Positions 16,305 through 22,528 of a stretch of DNA of 22,528 bases are shown here, piece after piece (within the stretch, counting starts at the first letter, position 1; the number at the start of each line of letters is the position of its first letter). Source of the stretch: an uncultured Bacteroidota bacterium (GTDB lineage: Bacteria; Bacteroidota; Bacteroidia; Chitinophagales; Saprospiraceae); assembly GCA_937876435.1 (NCBI GenBank), contig CALEIL010000041.1:1-22528 (forward strand), given 5' to 3'. The notes beneath the pieces are model-generated. The model was not told the DNA's origin, searched no databases, and saw nothing but the letters and a program-made list of their open reading frames with translations. A program made the translations under genes and the position numbers.

Positions 16305-16449
16305 AGGTAATTATTAAACACAAACAATTGGTTGGCAGATAAATATATTGCAAAATCCACCAACATATTAAAATCGGAATCTGTTTAACATTAGATTAGG
16401 AGTTTGAATACCTCGCGTATTATGATTCTATGGTGACGCAGATTATTTA

Positions 16450-16457
16450 TACATTTG
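16450..16457 (+). promoter_or_regulatory. Putative -7 element for the DtxR/MntR-family gene
   Basis: TACATTTG is an exact TAnnTTTG match 39 bases ahead of the ATG at 16497. No -33 TTTG is at proper spacing. The divergent 192-base region (16305-16496) shows no clear DtxR-box palindrome by eye. Confidence 0.4.
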
Positions 16458-16496
16458 GAATAGAATATTCAGACATCAGCAAAAGATGGAATACAG

Positions 16497-17167
16497 ATGA
16501 ATTACAATATCACCAAAAAGGAGGAGGACTATCTGAAGGGTTTACTCCATTTGAAATGGATCAATAAGGAAGGTCGGATTGGCACCAATCAACTGGCTGA
16601 ATCGGTGGGCGTAGCTCCTGCCACAGCCAATAGTATGCTCAAAAAACTAAAGGATAAGGAATGGGTGGACTATGAAAAATACGGAGCGATCAGTTTGACT
16701 GAAAAAGGAGAGAATATTGCCCTGCAGTTGATCAGGAAACATCGGCTCTGGGAAACCTTTCTTTATGATACATTAGATTTACCTGGGACGAAGTCCACGA
16801 GGTGGCAGAACAGCTGGAACATATTCATTCAGAAAAACTAATCTCAAAGCTCGATGAATTCCTGGGTTTCCCTATCCAGGATCCACATGGGGATCCGATT
16901 CCGGACAATCAGGGCCATTTTGAAAAAATTTCGAGGAAGACTCTTTCCGAAATGCCCGTGGGGAGTATTTCACGGATTGTGACCGTCCGGGACACTTCGG
17001 CTTCGTTTTTGCAGTACGTCAGTGAATTGGAAATGGACCTGGATACCCTGGTTGAGATATTGGAACGGCAGGATTTTGATAATTCCTTACTGATCCGTGT
17101 GAAAGAAAAATGCCACAGAGTATCGGAAAAATTTTCGAGAAATATATTTGTGGTGTTGGAACGATAA
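16497..17167 (+). pseudogene. DtxR/MntR-family metal-dependent repressor, broken by a one-base frameshift
   Basis: Two overlapping frames together encode one protein of about 223 residues. The first (16497-16841) gives the winged-helix DNA-binding domain (residues 1-75) and RKHRLWETFLYDTLDLP (80-96), then 18 unrelated residues before a stop. The second frame, entered at TGG 16784, continues WDEVHEVAEQLEHIHS, then LDEFLGFPIQDPHGDPIPD and a C-terminal FeoA/SH3-like domain ending at 17167. The join needs one extra base near 16782-16784. Numbered across the join, the metal ligands are Asp11, His82, Glu86, Glu105, Glu108 and His109, exactly three positions on from DtxR. Asp11 and Glu105 replace the Met and Cys of iron-type DtxR, as in Mn-sensing MntR. 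The lesion may be a real mutation or a sequencing error. If real, only a truncated DNA-binding domain is made. Confidence 0.88.
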
Positions 17168-17180
17168 TGGATTGCCTCAT

Positions 17181-17198
17181 CCAGCGTTGTATAGCTGG
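17181..17198 (+). terminator. Weak hairpin after the DtxR-family gene
   Basis: A 5-bp stem CCAGC / GCTGG with an 8-base loop starts 13 bases after the stop codon. There is no T-run. Low-confidence terminator. Confidence 0.25.
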
Positions 17199-17320
17199 GA
17201 CGTTCTGGATCGGTCAATCCTGCCCAACATTGCGCATTAAATCGTTTGAGCCTGTAGAAGGCAGGCGGGTTCAAGCGTACCAGAACGATCAATTTTTATG
17301 TGTGAAAAAAACCAATACCT

Positions 17321-18970
17321 ATGCTTCCAAGAATAAACCCTGAAAATACCCTGTCCTGGCATAAGCTCAGGGATAAAGCCGAAACTTTAATGGGTCAATC
17401 AATCCTGGATTATTTTAAGGATAAAAGCCGCGTGGACCGTTATTCGCTCTCCTTCAAGGAACTATACCTGGATTTTTCCAAGAACCTGGTGGATGATGAA
17501 ACGCTGGATTTGCTACACAGTCTGGCTGACCAATGCGAACTCGACCAGGCAAAAGATGCTTTTTTTCAAGGTGGCCGGATCAATGAAACAGAAGGTCGGA
17601 GTGTCATGCATCACGCCCTAAGGATGCCTCGCGGACAGGAGATGATCGTGGACGGCGAAGACGTGAATCAGGAAGTCTGGAGAGTGCTCGACAGGATGGC
17701 GGAGTTTGTCCGGGATCTGACCGATGGCCAATGGCGAGGGTACACCGGCGAACGGATAACCGATGTGATCAATATAGGAATAGGCGGATCGGATCTCGGC
17801 TCAGTCATGGCTTATGAGGCCCTGACCCCCTATCATACCACTGGAATTACCTGTCATTTTGTTTCCAATATCGATGGAAATCAATTGCAGGAAGTGCTCC
17901 ATAAAGTGGATCCGGAGCGGACATTGTTCATCGTTTCTTCCAAGACTTTTACCACGATCGAAACCATGACCAATGCATATTCTGCCCGGCAATGGCTCCT
18001 CGACAAAGGGGCAGCAGACCAGGATGTCGCCAGGCACTTCGTAGCCGTTTCCACCAATGAAGAAAAAGTCACCCAATTTGGCATTGACCGGCGCAATATG
18101 TTTGTATTCTGGGATTGGGTAGGGGGGCGGTACAGCGTATCCGGAGCGATTGGCTTGCCAGTCATGTGCGCTATTGGGCCTGATCATTTTTTTGACTTTC
18201 TGCAAGGACTCCACGAAATGGATACCCATTTCAGGGAAACTCCGGTGAAGGATAATATCCCGGTAACGCTTGCGCTGATTGGCATATGGTACAACAATTT
18301 TCTCGGAGCAGAAACCGAAGCTATCATTCCTTATTACCAGTACATGCACCGATTTCCGGCGTATTTTCAACAGGGGAATATGGAGAGCAACGGTAAAAGC
18401 GTAGATCGCAACGGCGAGCCTATCAGTTATCAGACCGGGCCGGTCATTTGGGGAGAACCGGGGACCAATGGCCAGCATGCCTTTTTTCAATTAATTCACC
18501 AGGGAACGAAACTGATTCCCTGCGATTTTATTGGTTTTGCAAAAAGTCATCACGAGATCGCTAACCATCACCAGATTCTCATGGCCAATTTTTTTGCTCA
18601 GACCGAAGCTCTGATGGTCGGCAAAAGCCGGGAAGAGGTTACTGAAGAATTGACCCGGGATGGAATGTCACCGGGGCAGATTGAGTTTTTGGCCCCATTT
18701 AAGGAATTTAGTGGAGAACGACCCACCAACACCATTTTGGTCAAAAAGCTCACGCCTCAAAGTCTGGGATGGCTGGTGGCGATGTATGAACACAAGATTT
18801 TTACTCAAGGCGTGATTTGGAATATATTTTCCTTTGATCAGTGGGGCGTGGAACTTGGCAAAAAACTCGCTACCCAAATATTGGAGGAGATGGAATTGGA
18901 TGAGCCATCGGTAAATCATGATCAGTCTACGTTGAGTTTGTTGAAAAAGTATAGAGAATGGCGGTCCTGA
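17321..18970 (+). CDS. pgi: Glucose-6-phosphate isomerase
   Basis: A 549-residue cytosolic glycolytic enzyme interconverting glucose-6-phosphate and fructose-6-phosphate. It has the standard bacterial/eukaryotic-type PGI length. Landmarks: NIGIGGSDLGSVMAYEAL (151-168), phosphate-binding SSKTFTTIET (206-215), VFWDWVGGRYSVSGAIGLP (262-280), QQGNMESNGKS with the catalytic Glu355, GEPGTNGQHAFFQLIHQG with His386, and the C-terminal WNIFSFDQWGVELGK. The start ATG gives MLPRINPENTLSW, typical of the family. It overlaps manA by 13 bases, so the two are translationally coupled and likely co-transcribed. A leader region of about 150 bases separates it from the DtxR-family gene. Confidence 0.97.
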   Translation: MLPRINPENTLSWHKLRDKAETLMGQSILDYFKDKSRVDRYSLSFKELYLDFSKNLVDDETLDLLHSLADQCELDQAKDAFFQGGRINETEGRSVMHHALRMPRGQEMIVDGEDVNQEVWRVLDRMAEFVRDLTDGQWRGYTGERITDVINIGIGGSDLGSVMAYEALTPYHTTGITCHFVSNIDGNQLQEVLHKVDPERTLFIVSSKTFTTIETMTNAYSARQWLLDKGAADQDVARHFVAVSTNEEKVTQFGIDRRNMFVFWDWVGGRYSVSGAIGLPVMCAIGPDHFFDFLQGLHEMDTHFRETPVKDNIPVTLALIGIWYNNFLGAETEAIIPYYQYMHRFPAYFQQGNMESNGKSVDRNGEPISYQTGPVIWGEPGTNGQHAFFQLIHQGTKLIPCDFIGFAKSHHEIANHHQILMANFFAQTEALMVGKSREEVTEELTRDGMSPGQIEFLAPFKEFSGERPTNTILVKKLTPQSLGWLVAMYEHKIFTQGVIWNIFSFDQWGVELGKKLATQILEEMELDEPSVNHDQSTLSLLKKYREWRS

Positions 18971-20166
18971 CGAAAGACACTATTTGGAAACTGACAGGCT
19001 GTGTCCAGCATTATCCCTGGGGAGGTAAAAATTATATATCCGGGTTGATGTGTCTGACCAATGAAAATGACAAGCCTTTTGCTGAGCTTTGGTTTGGTCA
19101 GCACCCATCCTGTCCCTCCATGACCACTGGCGGCACTTCCCTCGCCGAACTGATGCAATCGTCACCGGATAATTTCCTCACTCCTTCTGAGAGAAAACGG
19201 TGGAACGATGAATTGCCTTTCCTGTGCAAGATCCTGGACGTCAGTGAAATGTTGTCCATTCAGATCCATCCCGCCGAGGCCGAGGCCATCGAAGGATTTC
19301 AGAAAGAAGAAGCAGAAGGCATCAGTATCAGCGCACGCAAACGCACTTTCCGGGATTGTCACCACAAGCCGGAACTCATGTATGCCTTGAGCGATTTCTA
19401 TCTGCTACACGATTTCAGAACGGATGATGAAGTAATCAGGGTATTGAGTGGCATAGCCTCGCTGAGTCCGGTACTGAAAAAGATCAAGGAAATGGGGCTC
19501 CCTGACTTTTACCGTTGGTACATGGAACAAACCCAGAAACGGATCAACAAACTGCTACAGCCGTTCGTCGATGGATTGCTCGAGAGCGACGTGCCGGACG
19601 ATCCGATGAATCCCGATTACTGGGCCCGGCGGGCGATCGACCGGTTTTGTACCTCGACGAAGATCGATCGGGGAATCATATCGTTTTACCTGATGAATCT
19701 GGTCTTTCTCCGACCGGGAGAAGTCATATTCCAGAACAGCGGTATCCCACACGCCTATCTCCGTGGTCAGAACATAGAGGTCATGGCCAATTCTGACAAC
19801 GTGATACGGGGTGGCCTCACTGGCAAGTTTATCAATTCCAGGGCATTGAGTCAACTGGTCCGGTTTGATGAGCGGACGGTTCACAAACTCAAGCCCCAGC
19901 GAGCGGATGATTCCAAAATTGTATTTACACCTCCGGTAGATGAATTCCAACTATCGGTGATCGGATTACAGCCGTATCAGGAGTATTCTGTAAAAACATC
20001 ACACGTGACTCTTATATTTTCGACCTGCAATTGTTTTATGATCGCATCACAACACCAGGAACTCCGGGTAGGAGGAGGGGAGGCGGTCCTCGTCCGTGCG
20101 GACGAAACTGTCGTCCTGAGGAGTCGTATGAAAGCCCAGATCTTTTTGGTGAATTCTCAGGATTGA
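18958..20166 (+). CDS. manA: Mannose-6-phosphate isomerase, type I
   Basis: A 402-residue zinc enzyme interconverting mannose-6-phosphate and fructose-6-phosphate, which feeds mannose use and GDP-mannose synthesis. The zinc ligands are visible: Gln102 and His104 in LSIQIHPAE, Glu139 in HHKPELMYAL, and His265 in NSGIPHAYLRGQ. The catalytic Arg284 lies in NSDNVIRGGLT. The N-terminus LTGCVQHYPWGGKNYI is standard. The start ATG lies inside the last 13 bases of pgi. The pgi-manA pairing puts both fructose-6-phosphate isomerases under one control. Confidence 0.95.
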   Translation: MAVLTKDTIWKLTGCVQHYPWGGKNYISGLMCLTNENDKPFAELWFGQHPSCPSMTTGGTSLAELMQSSPDNFLTPSERKRWNDELPFLCKILDVSEMLSIQIHPAEAEAIEGFQKEEAEGISISARKRTFRDCHHKPELMYALSDFYLLHDFRTDDEVIRVLSGIASLSPVLKKIKEMGLPDFYRWYMEQTQKRINKLLQPFVDGLLESDVPDDPMNPDYWARRAIDRFCTSTKIDRGIISFYLMNLVFLRPGEVIFQNSGIPHAYLRGQNIEVMANSDNVIRGGLTGKFINSRALSQLVRFDERTVHKLKPQRADDSKIVFTPPVDEFQLSVIGLQPYQEYSVKTSHVTLIFSTCNCFMIASQHQELRVGGGEAVLVRADETVVLRSRMKAQIFLVNSQD

Positions 20167-20170
20167 TTCA

Positions 20171-20195
20171 CTCTGGTCCAGAGAACTGTGTTTTT
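20171..20195 (+). terminator. Weak terminator candidate after manA
   Basis: A short stem CTCTG / CAGAG (20171-20175 with 20179-20183) begins five bases past the manA stop. A TTTTT run follows at 20191-20195, seven bases beyond the stem. Weak but well placed for the end of the pgi-manA operon. Confidence 0.35.
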
Positions 20196-20406
20196 GAAAA
20201 TACTTTTTCAGGAATGCGGGATTCATTCATCAACTGGTACGGTGTTTGTATTAAAGGTACATATTATGCTAAATGCAAATATGTGTGAGTAGTCAGACTT
20301 TTTATAAAATCTATCAGAGTCCTGTTGTGGGCGTCACAGCTGTCCCCGCCACTCAGCCTGATTCCTGCGGCCAACGTCCGGGAAGGGGAGGAGGTCAAAC
20401 AAGGGC

Positions 20407-20438
20407 AAAAAAAAAGTCAAGTTCGGATGAACTTGACT
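20407..20438 (-). terminator. Strong intrinsic terminator on the minus strand
   Basis: A perfect 10-bp stem AGTCAAGTTC / GAACTTGACT (20415-20424 with 20429-20438) closes a 4-base loop. Read on the minus strand it is followed by nine consecutive Ts (the A-run at 20407-20415, one base shared with the stem). This is the best terminator in the window. It points leftward, although no protein gene on the minus strand feeds into it. Confidence 0.85.
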
Positions 20439-20535
20439 CTGTGAATGAAAAAACCTAAAAGAACCTAAACTAGAATTTTTCTTATGCCCCAACCAGGGCT
20501 CTGTATTTTATATTATAGATATTTATAATGTGTTT
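20407..20535 (-). ncRNA. Candidate small RNA (about 130 nt), family unknown
   Basis: On the minus strand a promoter (20542-20573) is followed about 105 bases later by a strong intrinsic terminator (20407-20438). The interval has no ATG-initiated reading frame. The inferred transcript can form an ATTATA/TATAAT hairpin (20512-20529), a GCCC/GGGC hairpin (20486-20499), a tandem TTTAGGTT-type direct repeat, and the terminator stem. It is transcribed divergently from gltB and towards the end of manA. The promoter and terminator are read directly; that they make one RNA is inference. A leader or attenuated transcript is an alternative, but no minus-strand gene follows. Confidence 0.5.
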
Positions 20536-20541
20536 CTGAAA

Positions 20542-20573
20542 CAAATATATGATGAGGTATTTACATATGCAAA
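20542..20573 (-). promoter_or_regulatory. Bacteroidota-type promoter on the minus strand
   Basis: On the minus strand TTTG (20570-20573), a 20-base spacer and TATATTTG (20542-20549) match both the -33 and -7 elements at about the expected spacing, the best two-part match I found in the window. The transcript start is predicted near 20535. Confidence 0.6.
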
Positions 20574-20816
20574 TATTTCGTAATATATTTTCAAAAAAAT
20601 TTTTTCTGCTTTTTTCCTGTCCCTCGTTTCCTCCGTTAATATGACATATGTGTACCCCTGTGAGCGAAATTTTAAATTCAAAAACGGAATCCGGGAAATG
20701 ATAATAATGAACAATTGCCAAATTAATGGTTATATTTAAAGTCGGTTAGTTATAGTTCCTGGCAGAAATATTGGCCGTAGATTAAGAATGTGCACCACAT
20801 TTTCCATCATTATTAT

Positions 20817-20824
20817 TATTTTTG
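20817..20824 (+). promoter_or_regulatory. Putative -7 promoter element for gltB
   Basis: TATTTTTG matches TAnnTTTG and lies 34 bases ahead of the gltB ATG, predicting a leader of about 28 bases. A clear -33 TTTG is absent, and the AT-rich context raises the chance of coincidence. Confidence 0.4.
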
Positions 20825-20858
20825 CCATTTAATTCACGATAGGAAATTTCTCACGTCT

Positions 20859-22528
20859 ATGAAGAATACCATGCAGATACCCAATCCCAATAAAAGTCTC
20901 TACACACCACAACTCGAAAAGGATTCCTGCGGAACAGGATTAATTGCCAATCTCAATGGAGAAAAGAGCCACAAACTGGTCCTGGATGCGTTGTCCATGT
21001 TGAGCTGTATGGAGCACAGGGGAGCTATCGGAGCGGATCCCAAAAGCGGAGACGGAGCCGGAATATTGCTTCAGAACCCGCACGATTTCTTTGTGAAGAA
21101 ATGCCGGGAGCTGGGAATCGATTTGCCGGACTTTGGGGATTACGGAGTGGGAATGTTATTTTTTCCAAAGGATAAGAATTTGCGGGATCAGTGCAGGATC
21201 CTTTTTAATGACTATATCGATGAGTCAGGATTCGAGCTCCTGGGCTATCGGAAAGTACCGGTTGACCACGATGTCATCGGAGCGATGCCGAGAAGCGTGG
21301 AGCCCAGGATCGAACAGGTATTTGTAAAACCCAAGGAAAAACTCGATCCGGTGACTCTCGAACGACGGTTATACGTCCTGCGTAAATTCACAGGGCACAA
21401 TATCTGGCAGACTTTTCCTCAGACCGTGGATCAGTTTTACATATGTTCCATGTCCTACAAGACGATCATATACAAAGGACAATTAACCACCTATCAGGTC
21501 AAACAGTATTTCCTGGATCTCTCCGATCTGGATTTTACATCAGCAATGGCCCTGATCCATTCGCGGTTTTCGACCAATACGGTTCCCAAATGGCGATTGG
21601 CTCAGCCTTTCCGATCCATCGCACACAATGGAGAAATCAACACCATTCAGGGAAATATCAATTGGTGGGAAGCCAAGGAGCACATCATCAAATCGGAGGT
21701 TTTCTCCGAAAACGAACTCGAGAAACTCAAGCCAATAGTCTGGGCCGGTCTGTCGGATTCCGGTTCTTTTGACAACGTCCTCGAATTTCTCGTTCTCAAT
21801 GGATATTCGCTTCCTCATGCACTGATGCTGATGATTCCAGAAGCCTGGGAGGAAGATCCCCACATGGAAGATTACAAAAAAGCATTTTATGAATACAGTT
21901 CCCAGCTTATGGAGCCGTGGGATGGCCCGGCTTCAATCTGTTTTACGGATGGTATTCTGATCGGAGCCACGCTGGACCGGAATGGTCTGAGGCCTTCGAG
22001 ATACTGCCTGATGGAAGATAATACGCTGATCGTAGCCTCGGAAGCGGGCGCTTTGCCGGTCAATCAGGCAGAGGTGGTTCTCAAAGGCCGGTTGCAACCA
22101 GGGCGTATGTTGATTGCAGATATGGATCTCAAAAAGATTATCGGTGATGATGAATTGAAAAGCATAATCTGCCAGCGGCTGCCATACAAAAATTGGTTGG
22201 ATGATCATACCGTGAACCTAAATGATCTTCATTTGCACGTTCCGGGATACATCGAATTGGATGAACGGACCTTGCTACGCAAACAAAAACTCCATGGATT
22301 GACCCGGGAAGACATCCGGGTTATTTTGCAGCCCATGATTCGGACCAAAAAGGATCCGGTCGGTTCGATGGGATCCGATGTCCCCATTGCGGTTTTGTCC
22401 AGCCGGGCCCAGCATATTTCCAATTACTTTAAACACCTTTTTGCGCAGGTGTCCAATCCGCCCATCGATCCGATCAGAGAAAGGATGGTGATGTCGCTCT
22501 TTACCCGGATTGGGGAAGGTTTTAATAT
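20859..22528 (+). CDS. gltB: Glutamate synthase, large subunit (5' part, cut by the window end)
   Basis: The visible 556 codons encode the N-terminal part of the ~1500-residue large subunit of glutamate synthase, which transfers the glutamine amide to 2-oxoglutarate. A short propeptide precedes Cys24 in KDSCGTGLIANL; by family precedent the protein is cleaved before this Cys, which becomes the N-terminal nucleophile of the class-II glutamine amidotransferase domain. Further motifs: MEHRGAIGADPKSGDGAGIL, HSRFSTNTVPKWRLAQPF, SIAHNGEINTIQGNINWW, SDSGSFDNVLEFL, and DGILIGATLDRNGLRPSRY. The visible end (VSNPPIDPIRERMVMSL) has entered the central domain. The ATG at 20859 is chosen; an ATG at 20871 would shorten the propeptide by four residues. 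The small subunit gltD would be expected downstream. Confidence 0.95.
   Translation, partial: MKNTMQIPNPNKSLYTPQLEKDSCGTGLIANLNGEKSHKLVLDALSMLSCMEHRGAIGADPKSGDGAGILLQNPHDFFVKKCRELGIDLPDFGDYGVGMLFFPKDKNLRDQCRILFNDYIDESGFELLGYRKVPVDHDVIGAMPRSVEPRIEQVFVKPKEKLDPVTLERRLYVLRKFTGHNIWQTFPQTVDQFYICSMSYKTIIYKGQLTTYQVKQYFLDLSDLDFTSAMALIHSRFSTNTVPKWRLAQPFRSIAHNGEINTIQGNINWWEAKEHIIKSEVFSENELEKLKPIVWAGLSDSGSFDNVLEFLVLNGYSLPHALMLMIPEAWEEDPHMEDYKKAFYEYSSQLMEPWDGPASICFTDGILIGATLDRNGLRPSRYCLMEDNTLIVASEAGALPVNQAEVVLKGRLQPGRMLIADMDLKKIIGDDELKSIICQRLPYKNWLDDHTVNLNDLHLHVPGYIELDERTLLRKQKLHGLTREDIRVILQPMIRTKKDPVGSMGSDVPIAVLSSRAQHISNYFKHLFAQVSNPPIDPIRERMVMSLFTRIGEGFN

Larger units (their letters stand above)
20167..20858. 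other. Long intergenic region between manA and gltB
   Basis: About 690 bases. The first part (20167-20200) has a weak hairpin. A GC-richer pocket at about 20320-20400 has no recognisable content. A minus-strand promoter/terminator pair (20407-20573) defines a candidate small RNA. The remainder to 20810 is AT-rich, with no convincing gene. A -7 element for gltB is at 20817-20824. Open frames on the minus strand at 20482-20721 look like low-complexity AT-rich chance frames. Confidence 0.5.

Noticed and set aside
16305..16496. DtxR-box operator between the receptor and regulator genes
   Set aside because: The stretch around TTTAACATTAGATTAGG is only vaguely similar to an iron box and has no convincing dyad symmetry.
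16775..16800. Programmed -1 ribosomal frameshift in the DtxR-family gene
   Set aside because: There is no X-XXY-YYZ slippery heptamer at the junction and no obvious downstream pseudoknot. DtxR-family genes are not known to use frameshifting. Mutation or sequencing error is simpler.
17801..18490. 229-codon open frame antisense to pgi
   Set aside because: It lies entirely inside pgi and shows no domain motifs.
20482..20721. 79-codon minus-strand open frame near the candidate RNA
   Set aside because: It is an AT-rich Ile/Lys/Asn-dominated sequence, begins upstream of the identified promoter, and lacks any recognisable domain. The promoter-terminator pair fits a non-coding RNA better.

Overview
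The window looks like a chromosomal segment of a member of the Bacteroidota, perhaps a Saprospiria/Lewinella-like lineage, though the class is inferred. The evidence is two secreted proteins with type IX secretion (T9SS)-style C-termini, an outer-membrane beta-barrel receptor with a carboxypeptidase-regulatory-like N-terminus, weak Shine-Dalgarno sequences, and repeated matches to the Bacteroidota -7 promoter element TAnnTTTG ahead of genes. No rRNA, tRNA, CRISPR array, transposase or prophage gene was seen.

Region 1 (1-4934) is a small polysaccharide-degradation locus: a secreted right-handed beta-helix (pectate-lyase-like) protein with a twin-arginine-type leader, then a PL8-type polysaccharide lyase. 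It is framed by degenerate intergenic repeats (a heptamer array at 1-99 and a composite repeat cluster at 2540-2664). There is no SusC/SusD pair or sulfatase in view.

Region 2 (4920-7653) holds housekeeping genes: rluF (23S rRNA pseudouridine synthase, minus strand, overlapping the lyase 3' end by 15 bp) and a proC-proB proline-biosynthesis pair.

Region 3 (7735-13824) mixes a secreted lamin-tail-like protein, an EamA-family transporter, a TerC-family membrane protein, a second T9SS cargo protein, a dihydrofolate-reductase-like enzyme and exodeoxyribonuclease III. The last four are on the minus strand. A third repeat cluster of CGCAGAT-type units lies at 8894-9024.

Region 4 (13881-17167) has a TonB-dependent-receptor-like protein transcribed away from a DtxR/MntR-family metal-dependent repressor. 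The repressor is broken by a one-base frameshift. Across the lesion its metal ligands match the manganese-type (MntR) pattern.

Region 5 (17321-20166) is a pgi-manA operon interconverting glucose-6-P, fructose-6-P and mannose-6-P, with a 13-base gene overlap.

Region 6 (20167-22528) is a 692-base intergenic stretch followed by the 5' part of gltB (glutamate synthase large subunit), which runs off the window. On the minus strand of that gap there is a well-formed Bacteroidota promoter about 130 bases upstream of a strong intrinsic terminator, with no convincing ORF between. This is a candidate small RNA and, with the frameshifted MntR-like gene and the atypical lyase active site, the most noteworthy observation. 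I did not find a clearly new multi-gene system; most of the window is ordinary chromosomal backbone.
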